A stretch of 64,000 nucleotides of DNA from Pyricularia pennisetigena (Eukaryota; Ascomycota; Sordariomycetes; Magnaporthales; Pyriculariaceae), in assembly GCF_004337985.1 (NCBI RefSeq), contig NC_043744.1, positions 2,268,408-2,332,407 of the forward strand, given 5' to 3'. The position numbers and the translations under genes are program-made. Numbering within the stretch: the first letter of the stretch is position 1; every line of letters starts with the position of its first letter. Shown here in pieces: positions 1 to 10,714 of this stretch. Below the pieces are notes generated by a model. The model was not told the origin of the DNA, did not search any database, and saw only the letters and a program-made list of their open reading frames with translations.

Positions 1-824
1 AGGCGCTTCTCTGCCGTGGAGTTAAACCCACCGGCGATATCTGTACCATATGTGCACACCTTGCGCTTCCGATAATCTGGTAATTATTAGTCACTATCTG
101 AACTATTTAGCAACGAAGGTGCCGTCGAGAGACAAAGAAGCAACAACAAACGTTTGATAGAAAAAGGTCGTCCCGCGTCGCCGAGGCGGCCCCAGAAAAT
201 CAGATGCTTGTTATGATGGTGTCAGCGTCGATCGCCCGAGCCTAGCTTCCGCAACAGGGGTCCTTGCAGGTGGAGCGGTAAACGACTGGTACAAAGTAAT
301 ATGTACTGTACTGTACTGCGCATAGAAGAGCGTTAAAAAGTATATGTATTCTTGGCGCCGAGATCACCCCTCGACCTGGCCGTTTCCAACGCGCATCGGT
401 TGCTTGCTGTATATGTTCCATTCGATATCTGAAAATGGACAAAGTTACTGGACGGAATCAAAAAGGGCAATCATGTGTGTGCCATTTCTGCAGCGGTAGT
501 CTCATACCCTCCCGTGTAGGTCCAAAATCAGGTATACAGTAAATGCTTCCGGATCCGGGTAAAAAACTGGTAGAGAGAAGAGAATGGGGGTAAAAAAAGA
601 ACACAAAAAAAAAAAAAAAAAACATCCCACATTACGGGCCTTTGCTGTATTTGCAACAAGCGCTCCCCTGCCCATGTCGTAAAGTATTGGTAACACATAC
701 TGCATGCGATGCGTCGGCGTACGTGGCTACTAGTCTAGACTTAGTTTGGCAGAGATGAATCGCAGGACCTTCACATTTCTGCGGCGAGGGAGGATTACCA
801 ATCCCGTTATGCAGCTGTCATGGT
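1..824. other. Intergenic, no gene seen
   Basis: No supportable gene. It is the 3' flank of the SET-family gene on the minus strand, plus unassigned sequence. It holds an 18-nt A run at 605-622. The short open frames here have no family resemblance and no splice partners. Confidence 0.6.
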
Positions 825-2095
825 TCACTTCTTCTGCTTCTTGGCTGGTGGCTGGCCCGGGGTCTGCGCTGGAGAGTTTTCACCCTCTTCATCCTCATCT
901 GACTCAAAGTCGTCACCACTGTCGTCACCATCATCTTCCTGCGCTTGCACTTCAATGATGAATATCGTCCGTCAGTCGCAGATTCCCAAGAGACAAAACC
1001 AGAAGAAGATATCAAAAACTGCCATCAAGTACTTACTAAAATATTTAATGGCATCCTGCCATAAATCGTCCGCAATGCAAACTGCAAGCTCATCACCGCC
1101 CGGAAAAGCCTCTAGCGCATCTTGGTCGTCTTCCTCATCTTCTTCCATATCTTCATCCTTGTCCTCAGTAGCTCTCATTTCGGACGTTTCCCCTAGCATC
1201 TTCAGACGTCTCTCTTCCTGCGACTGTCGATTCTCCTCGGCCGTGACACGTCGACCGCGATAACCAAACCAGGCAAAGAAGCTCACTCCACCAACACCAC
1301 CAGCACTCTCAATCTTCTTTTTGAGGGCCTCTTGGGAAGGAGTCATTCCCTTGGACTTGTCAATCTTTGCCAATGTACCTTGGTTTTGCTCCTCATCCCA
1401 AACTTGCTTTACCATGGCAAGCAGCCCATGCGTCAGGTCCTTTCCGGGTTTCCATTTGATGTCGACGGGCTCGCTGACCAGACCGGACCAGCTTGAGTTC
1501 TTTGAACGTCGGTACCAGAACTTCTTCTCGAGGAAACGATCCTCAAAGTAGTCATTGTCACCAAATTCCCATTTGATGGAAATGCTTCTCGGGTCACCAC
1601 ACTCTACTTCGTTGTCGATCTCGAAATGTGAAACAGAAATCGACTTGAGTGACGACATGAGCACATTTGCATCTGTCGGCTGGATGTATTCATCAATGTC
1701 CTGGGGCGCCTGCTCGAAAACCAAAGGCCAGAAGTTTGGTATTGCTGCGATAGCCTTGGCTCGCTTCTCCAATATAGGCCTGGTGATCTGAACATGCTGA
1801 CGGACTAGGGCAAATAGACGAGACCGGTTAGCTGTGATTCCAGTCTTGACACGGATGACGGCTAATCCCGACCATTACATGTTCCGGCTCCACAGGCTGG
1901 TCATAGACACACTTGAGATAGGCTTTCGATGATTTGCATATGTCGATCCGTAGGAACCAAAGTAGATGGTTTGGCTATACTTGACCTACCAAGCTCCACT
2001 TCTGCGTTTTCAAATTCTTCTTGTATTTCGTGCAACTGTTCATAAGTTACCGTACTACTGCCGTCGGGAGCGGCTGGGGTCGATGTCGAAGACAT
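825..2095 (-). CDS. SET/NAP-family nucleosome assembly protein
   Basis: Histone chaperone of the NAP1/SET (TAF-I/Vps75-like) superfamily, expected to bind H3-H4 or H2A-H2B in nucleus or cytoplasm. Three exons: 2095-1990, 1804-1037 and 949-825, joining in phase to 332 aa. The joined first exon gives the family N-terminal helix, running into a VRQHVQITRPILEKR stretch and then IPNFWPLVFEQAP, the SET hallmark. The earmuff domain continues through KWEFGDNDYFED and KKFWYRR. Intron 1 is 185 nt. Intron 2 (donor GTAAGT, 1036-950) rescues the acidic tail, because without it the frame ends in an unrelated hydrophobic tail. The C-terminus is Asp/Glu-rich and ends in a basic AKKQKK that may act as a nuclear signal. 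Family assignment is firm; Vps75 versus SET orthology is not decided. Confidence 0.88.
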
Positions 2096-2229
2096 GGTTG
2101 CCTTGTTTTTTTTTTTTTTTTTTGTGTCTTTTTCTTACTTTGTTTTCCTTCCCCGACTCTTTGTTGAGCAGCTTCGACGACTTCCTTCCCCGATTTGGGG
2201 ATTTGGGGTTTGAGCAGTGATTGAAGCAA

Positions 2230-2270
<41 letters not shown>
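2230..2270. repeat. T14-A27 homopolymer pair
   Basis: Fourteen T followed directly by twenty-seven A. This gives a perfect A/T inverted repeat with no loop spacer, lying in the 5' flank of the SET-like gene. Confidence 0.9.
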
Positions 2271-2274
<4 letters not shown>

Positions 2275-3278
2275 GGTTATTGAGGCTGAAAATCAAAGCT
2301 CTACTGCGGAATGACCTGTGCCAAGTTGATTGGGCGGGCAGACGCAGACAGGTTTTGTTTAGCAGGTGTTTCGGTGTTTTTGGTGTTGGGAATCGTTTGA
2401 GGAACGCCGGTTGTTCTGCGAAGGGGCCCACAACGAAAAGCCGCCTCCAAGTACCCTCGCAATACAGCAGTTGCAGGGATAAGACCAGCGTCAGTGCCGG
2501 GTGTCAGTGTGGTCCCAGTCAAACACCTCTCTGCTGTTCTGTCAGTAAATCTTGGCAGCCAGATATGTCACCGTGCAGTGCCTCACCGCCTAATAATAGA
2601 GCTGACCCCACATGGAAGGCTTCGCAAGTACTTCGTCATTCTAGGCACACGCGGCTCCCCACCAAGCAAGCGCCTTAAAAATTTCCTCTCCGGCACCGGG
2701 CACAATTTCACTACCACGGCAGGAGCGCAGTCGGAGCCCGAACCAAGGCTTATCCGCGCCAACAACTACACGAGTTCCGAGACCAGGAGTTACCAGCATG
2801 GGGTGGAAGCCCAGATTAAATACCAATTTAGGTCTAGGAACGTACCTTACCTACCTACACCTAGGTATCCTTGTTAGACCTCTTTAGCATCATGAGCTTA
2901 CGGCTTGGTCTCTTTTAGTTAAAGATAGAAAGATAAGCAACCCTTGCAGAATTGTAATAAAAAGAAGAAGAAGAAAAAAAGAAAAGAAAACCAAGCGCCG
3001 TAAGAATAACATAAATGAACATGTACATACCATGATTGTTACCTGCCGAGTAAGGTGTCTATCTTGAATACGGACAGTAGGGAACAAAGGCACACAAATA
3101 ATCGTACCTAATTTAGACTCTTGGGAGAAGAAGAGGTTTGCGGGAGCCCATAGGGAGCCTCAAACCTTATTTTCTTTTCCTCAACCAGAATTTTCAGCGC
3201 TTTTGATACTCGTCACCTGGTGCAGAGCTAGACATAAGACCATAAGATATGCACACCGAAAGAAATAAGAAGGAGCAC

Positions 3279-3279
<1 letters not shown>

Positions 3280-3332
<53 letters not shown>
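3280..3332. repeat. 53-nt poly(A) tract
   Basis: An uninterrupted run of 53 A on the + strand in the asparaginase promoter region. I see no retroelement body on its 5' side, so I do not call it a LINE or SINE tail. Confidence 0.9.
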
Positions 3333-3335
<3 letters not shown>

Positions 3336-3901
3336 AAAGAGCGAGGCCGGACCGCAAACGTCTGTGGGGACCATTATGCCGTAGACTGACTGACTCTCCA
3401 CAGAATCATGGGAGGCTGGCCAGAAGAACCTGGAGAAAAAATTAGCAATGTATTACCCCATCATAACTTGAAAGTCCAGGTCATGTGCGAAGATTTTTTG
3501 CGCCGCGGACAGATCCGTCAACCGATTGGCGATTTACAAATGGTAAACGGCGAATGAAAAATTCTTACATGTAATAATAGCTTGTCCTCTGGGTGACCGA
3601 GGAAAACGGGACGTGGTTTATTTGCAGCTTCGTTTGTCGGCAAAAATCGGTAGCTTGTTGCTCAAGTGTCGACTCATTTCGTTGTGGTATTTTATACAGA
3701 ATATATCCTTCTGCTTACTGTTTGTTGACTTTTTTTTTTATTTGCTTGAAATACTCATTGTTCCTTGCTCGGGTTCGTAGCGCCACAAATCAACACACGG
3801 TCCAGCTTGGCTTAGCCCACCTGTTTTCACACAGCGGCCGAGAACATCAAATCAATCGCTTCTCCTCCTCCCTCACCCTCGAACCTACATCATCTGCCGC
3901 A

Positions 3902-5592
3902 ATGGGATCGCCAACCATCACCCCGGGGCAGACAACCCCTTCATCCTATCCCGAGTCAAGGGTGCTTATCATCATCACGGGCGGCACCATATGTATGCAG
4001 CCTTCAGACGATGGCCTGGTTCCTGTTGACAATTTTGTGGAGCGCGCCATGGCGCCTCTGCCCTCATTCAACGACGCGTCTCCTGGGACAGGTATGCTTG
4101 GTCCTCGTGAGGGAATATTGAGCTTTTGCTAACTCTAAATCCTGAAACCGCCGATCAAGAACTTCATGCGTACCACCATGGCAAGGAGCTACTTCTACCG
4201 AGTCTGAGGACGCCACCAAGCTCCTATTCACGGCACATCAGGTACTGCGCACTCGAGTTCTCCCCTCTGCTGGACTCGAGCTCCATCTCATCTGCGGGCT
4301 GGGCCGAGATTGCCCAGACCGTCAAGGAAAACTACCACCTGTTTGATGGCTTCGTGGTGCTTCACGGCACCGACTCGCTGGCATACTCAGCCTCGGCTCT
4401 TTCCTTCATGATGGCGGACCTGGGAAAGTCTGTGATCCTCACCGGCTCCCAGGCATCCATCTTTGCCCTGCAGACAGACGCCGTGGATAACCTGCTGGGG
4501 TCGCTGATCATCGCGGGGACCTTTGTCGTTCCCGAGGTCTGCCTGTTCTTCCACCACGCCTTGTACCGGGGTAACAGGACGACAAAGGTCTCGGCCTCGG
4601 CGTTTGCGGCCTTTGACAGCCCCAACTGCCCGCCCCTGGCCAAGGTGACCAGCCTCGGCGTCGACGTCAACTGGCAGCTCGTGCGCCGACCTACGAGGAT
4701 CGCGGGGTTCCAGGTGACGACCTACCTCGACACGGCCCACGTGGCGTGCCTGAGGATATTCCCGGGCATCAAGCCAGAGATGCTCGACTCCGTCCTGAGG
4801 GTCCCGGGGCTCAAGGGCCTGATCCTCGAGACGTTCGGCATGGGCAACGCCCCCTCGGGCGTCGATGGCAGTCTTACCAAGGTCATCCGTGCGGCCGTGG
4901 AGAGGGAGATCGTCATAGTCAACGTCAGCCAGTGCACCAACGGCTTCGTCTCGCCGCTGTACGCACCCGGCACGGCGCTAGGAAGGGCCGGTGTCGTGTT
5001 TGGTCAGGACCTCACCACGGAGGGAGCGTTGACCAAGCTGTCATACCTCCTGGCCATTGAGGGGCTCTCCTACACCGACATCACGTCCAAGATGGCTCAG
5101 TCGCTCCGTGGCGAGATGACCGAGACATCGGTCCCCTCCTTCTCCCACCCGGCCGGCAGCTTGGAATATGGGGGCGTGGCGACGGGCAACCTGACGGTCG
5201 TCGAGACGCGGTTCACGGAGCTCGGGTACGCCATCCGAAACGGGGACCTTGAGGCGGTGCGGCGCATGCTCCAGGGAGATGAGCACAGCACGCACCCGCT
5301 GCTCAAAACGTCGGACTACGCTGGTAACACGGCGGTGCACCTGGCGGCCGTTGGGCCCAATGCCGAGGTTCTCAGGGAGGTACTCACCAGGGGAGGCAGC
5401 GTCCATCTCAGAAACAGGGCCAACAACACGGCGCTGTTCCTGGCAGAGAAGATGGGGAATGAGGAGTGCGTCAAGCTCCTCCGCGAGGCTGGTGCACACT
5501 TGTGGGAAACTGAGCGACTCCAGCATCATAAACAGCGGACGGAGACCGGGGAGGACGAGCAGCCGCGGAAGAGGGCACACGTCACGTCATGA
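3902..5592 (+). CDS. L-asparaginase with C-terminal ankyrin repeats
   Basis: Hydrolyses L-asparagine to aspartate and ammonia; the absence of a signal peptide points to the cytosol. Two exons, 3902-4091 and 4160-5592, with a 68-nt intron (GTATGC...CAAG), give 540 aa. The first catalytic motif TGGTI is at residues 26-30 and the second, LHGTDS, near 131-136; LTGSQ follows. These belong to the AnsA/type I asparaginase fold. From about residue 405 to 520 there are ankyrin-like units (GNTAVHLAA, NNTALFLAE, NEECVKLLREAGAHL). The same two-part layout occurs in many fungal and animal cytosolic asparaginases. The start is the first ATG in an upstream frame that is open but ATG-free. The last ~20 residues are charged and low in complexity. 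Confidence 0.9.
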
Positions 5593-8205
5593 GCTGGCGT
5601 GATGGTTGAGACGTGTCGTTTTTTTTTTCTCTCTCTTTTTTTCTTTTTTTCCTGATTTGAGAAATGGTCATGCAATGGTACTTTGCGTTGGGTCCTGTTG
5701 ATAGAACCGTTGCTGCTTTTCATCACGAGGTGGTTGCATATTAGAAGGGCGTTATTACTTTTTAGATTTCCAGATTTGTTTTTAGGCGTTCTCGGTACCT
5801 AAAAGTCTTATTGGAGGGGGTTTGATTGAATCGGGAAATGAACAACTTTTTTTTTTCTTTTTTTCTTTTTGACGAGCTGTCAGAGGCCACACATAAAGAC
5901 CTCGCGGGGGTTTGGTCACTCTGGGTCACTCGGACGGCCGCATGAACAAGAACCAAGTCCTAGGCGCCTTGAGCTATCTCTCTTTTCCCCCTCTCTTGAT
6001 TTGCATATCACAGAATGAGCCTTTTTTTCAACTTTCTCATTCGATATCTGACAGAAACGTGCATGCGTGACACAAGGCTCGCCTGGATCGTTGGGTCTGC
6101 GGCGACCCAAAGTCTGGGGCTGCCATGGGTCCTGAAGATGGGCCAACGGCAACCGCTTTTTTTTTTCTTCTTCTTCTTCATTCTTTATATGCACAGCCCC
6201 GAAGGAAAAAAAAAAACCAGACTGACAGCCTCGGATCTCTAAAGTCGGAAACCTCTATCTTGGCGACACAACCCCTCATGCGGAACCCCAAGGCACATCG
6301 TCATCAATGGTATCGGTTCAAATGTTAAGAGCTCCGCGTGTAAGAGGCTTGGCGGCACACTTTTTTCCTTCACGTCATGAGGCTCACGTCGAAAAAAGTA
6401 CCATGCGGTCGGCGCATGTCTTTGTTTTGTTTTGGTTTGGTTTGTTTTATTTTAATACCCTAATCGGTTAGATCAGAATCGGTAAATAGGCGACCCAACA
6501 CGCTTGTGACAAAACTTGCCCACAATATCTAGTATGCTCTGGAGAGCCCAAATAGAGTGGAAAAAGACAACGCGGACCAGGTCCCAGAAAGGGACAGGAG
6601 AAATATCAACAAACCGAAAAGAATTGACAAGGTCGCGATTGACGGCATCACATTGTATGGAACAAATCGAACATGAGTGGTAAAAGTGGCCAACTGCGCC
6701 ACGTTTACGCGCCTTGTAAGACCAGAAACTCGTACTTTTCTGCAGTGGACCTCGATTGAATATAGGGAGCCACTGTTTGGAGTAAACATGATGAGCAACT
6801 TAAGTAAATAGCGTCCATCTTTGTTGGGAGTCATCGTGAGTCACCATTGTGCCTTTTATCTTTTTTTTTTTTTTTTTTGTCTTCTCTTTTGTCAAACCCA
6901 TCTAGGGATAGGCGGGTGTCTGTCTGCCTTATCCGTACTAGGCTAGACTGAAACTGATATAGTTACTGCTGCCTAACCCGACAAATCGCAGTATTTAGTT
7001 TCTCTTTTTTTTTTTTTTTTTGCCGCCTTTGTTCCCACTCATCCTTGATCATGGCTTGTCTTGACTGGTGCGAACGACAGTCTTTTGCCACAAAGAAGGC
7101 ACCAAGCCACCACCGAAACTCTTGGAGCTGCTTATATTTAAATGCCATAGAACATAATTAGGAACCTTATATAAAGAACAGCAAAGGAAAGGTTATACAA
7201 CAGACTTCATCGTCGCCCAAAACTTCACTGCTCGTGTCTTTGGTGGCAAGTGTATTGTATTTTTCCGCTCTTCCTGTCTGCAGCTCTGTTAGGTATACAC
7301 TCCTAGCCTGTATCCCAAGTCTCCGGGCTGTGATATTTCGGGGGCAGGACAAGTGTAACCACTAGACAATCTGGGTTGCCGTCACTCATAGCCCGCTGGT
7401 ATACCTATTTAGGCGTCGTTCTATGTTGGGCGTACATCACATCTAGTTCTATTTGTGGAATCTCTACCAGGAAGTCTAGACCAGGTCAAAGAAGGCATTT
7501 CCCTTTATCACAAGGAGAGGGCTGTGGACCAGCACATCTGGAGACAGCCAGACGCTTCCAAGCAATCACTCAGCTGTGTTTTGTTTTGTTTTGTTTTTTG
7601 TTATTATTTGGGTCTTCGAGACCTTTTTCGAGACCGCGCCAGCCTGGCAACGGACAAAAGACCTAAACAAACATAGCAGAGGCTGTTGGGGACGGACAAA
7701 GAAGTCAGTTTACATGTACAGTCTCTTTTTATCACCAGTTTGTGAAGCAATCGGACACCCGCACATACTTCATATTGCCCCCTTTGTGGTACAGAGCTAA
7801 AGAAATACAAGGTAACACAAAAGGAGGGAGAAAAAAAGAAGCCTGTAAGTGACCATTCATCCCAACTCTTCAAATACGAGGCTTCGCAACAACGGGGGGA
7901 GTCGGCTTGTTCACACAGCATCCTGCAACCACACCATATCTACCTCTACCCTCTTACTTGCGACCGACACTACCTTGTCGTCCCAAACAAGGCTGCGTAT
8001 GAGCTGTGTATTACTTAGCTTTCTAGTCTTGGGTGCCCTTCCACTTTTCCCTGGCTATAAGACCAACCGTACCCTGCTCTTCCTGTCTAGGCCAGTGGCT
8101 TGCTCGTGCTACGATTAGCACAAGACCGGATAGACTTTGAGCATATACCGTATTTCTATCTAATTAGCCCCTGTCCAACCACATTCGTCATTTTAGACAA
8201 GCAAG
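5593..8205. other. 2.6-kb intergenic region, no gene seen
   Basis: Lies between the asparaginase 3' end and the BCS1-like start. It holds several short T- and CT-rich tracts (around 5620-5650, 5850-5870, 6160-6180, 6860-6880 and 7003-7021) and an imperfect GTTTT/GTTTG repeat at about 6420-6450. The open frames of 60-105 codons here look random, and I recognise none. Confidence 0.55.
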
Positions 8206-10301
8206 ATGGACTTTAACCAGCTAATCAGAGAGCTACTGCCGCCGATCATAGGCCCCAACATGTCCATTACAGCAGATGGCAGTAGCCCTGCCGGCAACGC
8301 CTCGACGACCCACGGGAGCCTCCGCATGAACGGGCTGGGGATAGAGGGCCTCCTGATGCCCCTGCTCGGGGGAGGGATGCACGCCAACCCGCTCATGCGC
8401 ACCTTTATGCTCGTCAACCAGACCATGGGCGCCTACCTGGGCATCGACCCGACGGCCCTCGTCACCGCCATGGGCTTCGTCTGGGCCACCTATCGCCTGA
8501 CGCGCCAGTTCTGGTCCCTCGTCTGGCACGGGCTCGTGCTGGAGTACATGACGTCGAGCGTCTCCGTGGTCAGTGACGACGAGATCTTTGACCACGTCAT
8601 GACCTGGCTCGCCGCCCAGCCCCGCACCGAGAGGTCGAGGTTGCTGATGGCCGAGACGGCTCTTCACTCCGCGTGGGAAGACGATCATGGTGAGCATGCT
8701 GCAATGCGACAGGCGGTTCCGGTGACGGTCTCCGAGGACGGTAAGGAGTACGTCAATTTTTCGCAGCAAAAGGCCCACACGGTTAGTCTATCAAATCCAT
8801 AGCGTTTACTTTGAAGGAAAAATCAAAAAAAAGGAGAGAAAAAGAAAGAAAAGAATTTGCTATGACTGACACCAACCCCTGAAAAGCCACCAAGATACAT
8901 ACCTGCTTTTGGTATCCACGGCTTCTGGTTCCGGCACAGGTACTTTAGTCTTCACAGGCGGCAGAAACCCGTCATGGAAGGCAGCAACATTGCACCGGCA
9001 GCCGTTACCATCAGAGACAAAGAGACTATGGTGATCTCCTGTTTTGGACTTTCCCCAGGTAAACTTCCCCAATCTCTTCATCTTATGCTCAGCTTTTGTT
9101 AGATCAGAAAAGAAAAAGAAACACTACCCGAGGGATCCCCAACTAACGAAATCCAATCTTTCTCCGCCCCTGAATTTATCTAGAACCGATCAAGGAGCTC
9201 CTCGCCCACGCCCGGGAGCACTTCTACAAGGACCACTACGCAAAGACGCTAATAAAGCGGCCCAACAGCTCTGTGGTCCGGCGACACGGCCGAAACTCGT
9301 GGACGTCCGTCGCCAACCGTCCCGTCCGCCCCATGAACACGGTCGTGCTCGACCAGGAGCAAAAAACGGCCGTGCTGTCCGACATGAACGAGTACCTGCA
9401 GCCCGAGACGCCGCACTGGTACGCGAACCGCGGTATCCCGCTGCGCAGGGGCTACCTGTTCCACGGCCCTCCGGGCACAGGCAAGACGTCGCTCTCCTTT
9501 GCGCTAGCCGGCGTCTTTGGTCTCGATATATACGTCATTAGCCTCCTGGAGCCTCAACTCAGCGAGGAGGACTTATTAAACCTCTTTAACAACCTGCCGA
9601 GGAGGTGCATCGTTCTTTTGGAGGACATTGACACGGCCGGCCTGAGCAGAACCCAGCACAGGAGCGGGCGCGAGGTCAGGACAGACACCAAAACGACCAA
9701 GACGACGACCGGTAACAGTAACGGGGCTGCCCAGCCTAGCGGACCCAGCGAGTGGAATGTTACGGATCTGGCCCGAGCCCTCAAGGGGGGAAGAGGCGGC
9801 GACGGCGAGCAAAAGGGAATCTCCCTGTCGGGCCTTCTCAACGCCATCGACGGCGTGGCGTCGCACGAGGGCCGCGTACTCATCATGACGACCAACAGAC
9901 CCGAGGCGCTGGACGAGGCCCTCATCCGCCCCGGCCGCGTCGACCTGCAGGTAGCTTTTAGCAACGCGACGCAGGAGCAGGCGAGCGAGCTGTTCCAGCG
10001 CATGTACACCACCGACCAGACCACCAAACTTCCGCCGTTTACAGATCTCCAGCAACGGAAGGACGCTTTAGAAAAAAAGGATCATCTGGACATTCCCATC
10101 ACTGACGCGGACGAGCTTCGCAGGGTAGCGGCCGAGTTCGGCTCCAAGATCGTCCCGGGTCAGCTGTCACCAGCCGAGATCCAGGGCTTCCTGCTCAAAC
10201 GCAGAAAGTGGCCGCGCAGAGCTCTGCGCGACGTTGAGGCTTGGGTAAAGGCTATGGTGGATCAGAAGGCTAATAAGAGCAAGGTAACGCAGGCACAATG
10301 A
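8206..10301 (+). CDS. BCS1-like mitochondrial AAA ATPase
   Basis: Member of the Bcs1 family of AAA+ ATPases, whose founder translocates the Rieske protein in the mitochondrial inner membrane; this copy may be one of the fungal paralogues of unknown substrate. Three exons (8206-8781, 8887-9058, 9184-10301) give 621 aa. Exon 2 restores the BCS1-N signature PRYIPAFGIHGFWFR and ISCFGLSP, which flow into EPIKELLAHAREH. A hydrophobic segment (ALVTAMGFVWATY) lies near residue 80-95. Walker A GPPGTGKTS is near residue 343 and Walker B IVLLEDID near 391. A Thr/Lys-rich insert follows Walker B, then sensor and arginine-finger regions (LNAIDGVASHEG, TNRPEALDEALIRPGRVD). Intron 1 uses GTTAGT and a CTGAC branch. 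Bcs1 family: sure. Substrate: unknown. Confidence 0.9.
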
Positions 10302-10714
10302 TGTGTTTTGGCACTGACACCTCTGGAGTTCAGCCCGGTATTGCTATAACAGGTGCTGTGGGTTGGATATTATTCCTTGGGACTGTTGCGCTGGTAGCTT
10401 TTTTTTTTCTTTTTTCTCTTTGTTCTTTTTCTCTTTTGGTCATGATGGCTTGAACTGGGTAGTGCTCCGGGCTGGTTTGTTATTTCCTGGCCAGCTGAGG
10501 ACGAGAAAATCCTAGACTGTATGGCGCTAGATTGTATGTTGGAGATATTTAGTGAACAAATACGGATCACATACAATATCTTCTTCAGAGCAGCTGTTCA
10601 TGTATACGTATGCAAATCCACTTGGTATTCCTTTCGCATACGAAGACAAGACGCAACGGCTTCTTGGTCAGTTATCTTCGAACGCTGAGAACATTTCTCG
10701 AACGAGGTCAGTAT
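10302..10714. other. Convergent intergenic spacer
   Basis: 413 nt between the 3' ends of the BCS1-like and TFIIIC genes. It contains a T/C-rich stretch near 10400-10436 and nothing else I can name. Confidence 0.6.

Larger units (their letters stand above)
2096..3901. other. Intergenic with long A/T homopolymers
   Basis: Divergent promoter region between the SET-like gene (-) and the asparaginase (+). It contains T18 at 2106-2123, just upstream of the SET start, T14A27 at 2230-2270, and A53 at 3280-3332. The asparaginase frame stays open upstream to about 3593 but holds no in-frame ATG before 3902. No gene is supported. Confidence 0.6.

Noticed and set aside
3593..3901. N-terminal extension of the asparaginase frame
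   Set aside because: The frame is open but contains no ATG; the sequence is typical of a leader and the known domain starts just after ATG 3902.
5041..5580. 179-codon antisense frame inside the asparaginase
   Set aside because: A GC-bias shadow of a well-supported gene on the other strand.
6529..6834. 101-codon minus-strand frame with a hydrophobic stretch
   Set aside because: No family resemblance and no conserved-looking motif.
8233..8778. 181-codon antisense frame opposite BCS1-like exon 1
   Set aside because: Shadow of the coding strand.
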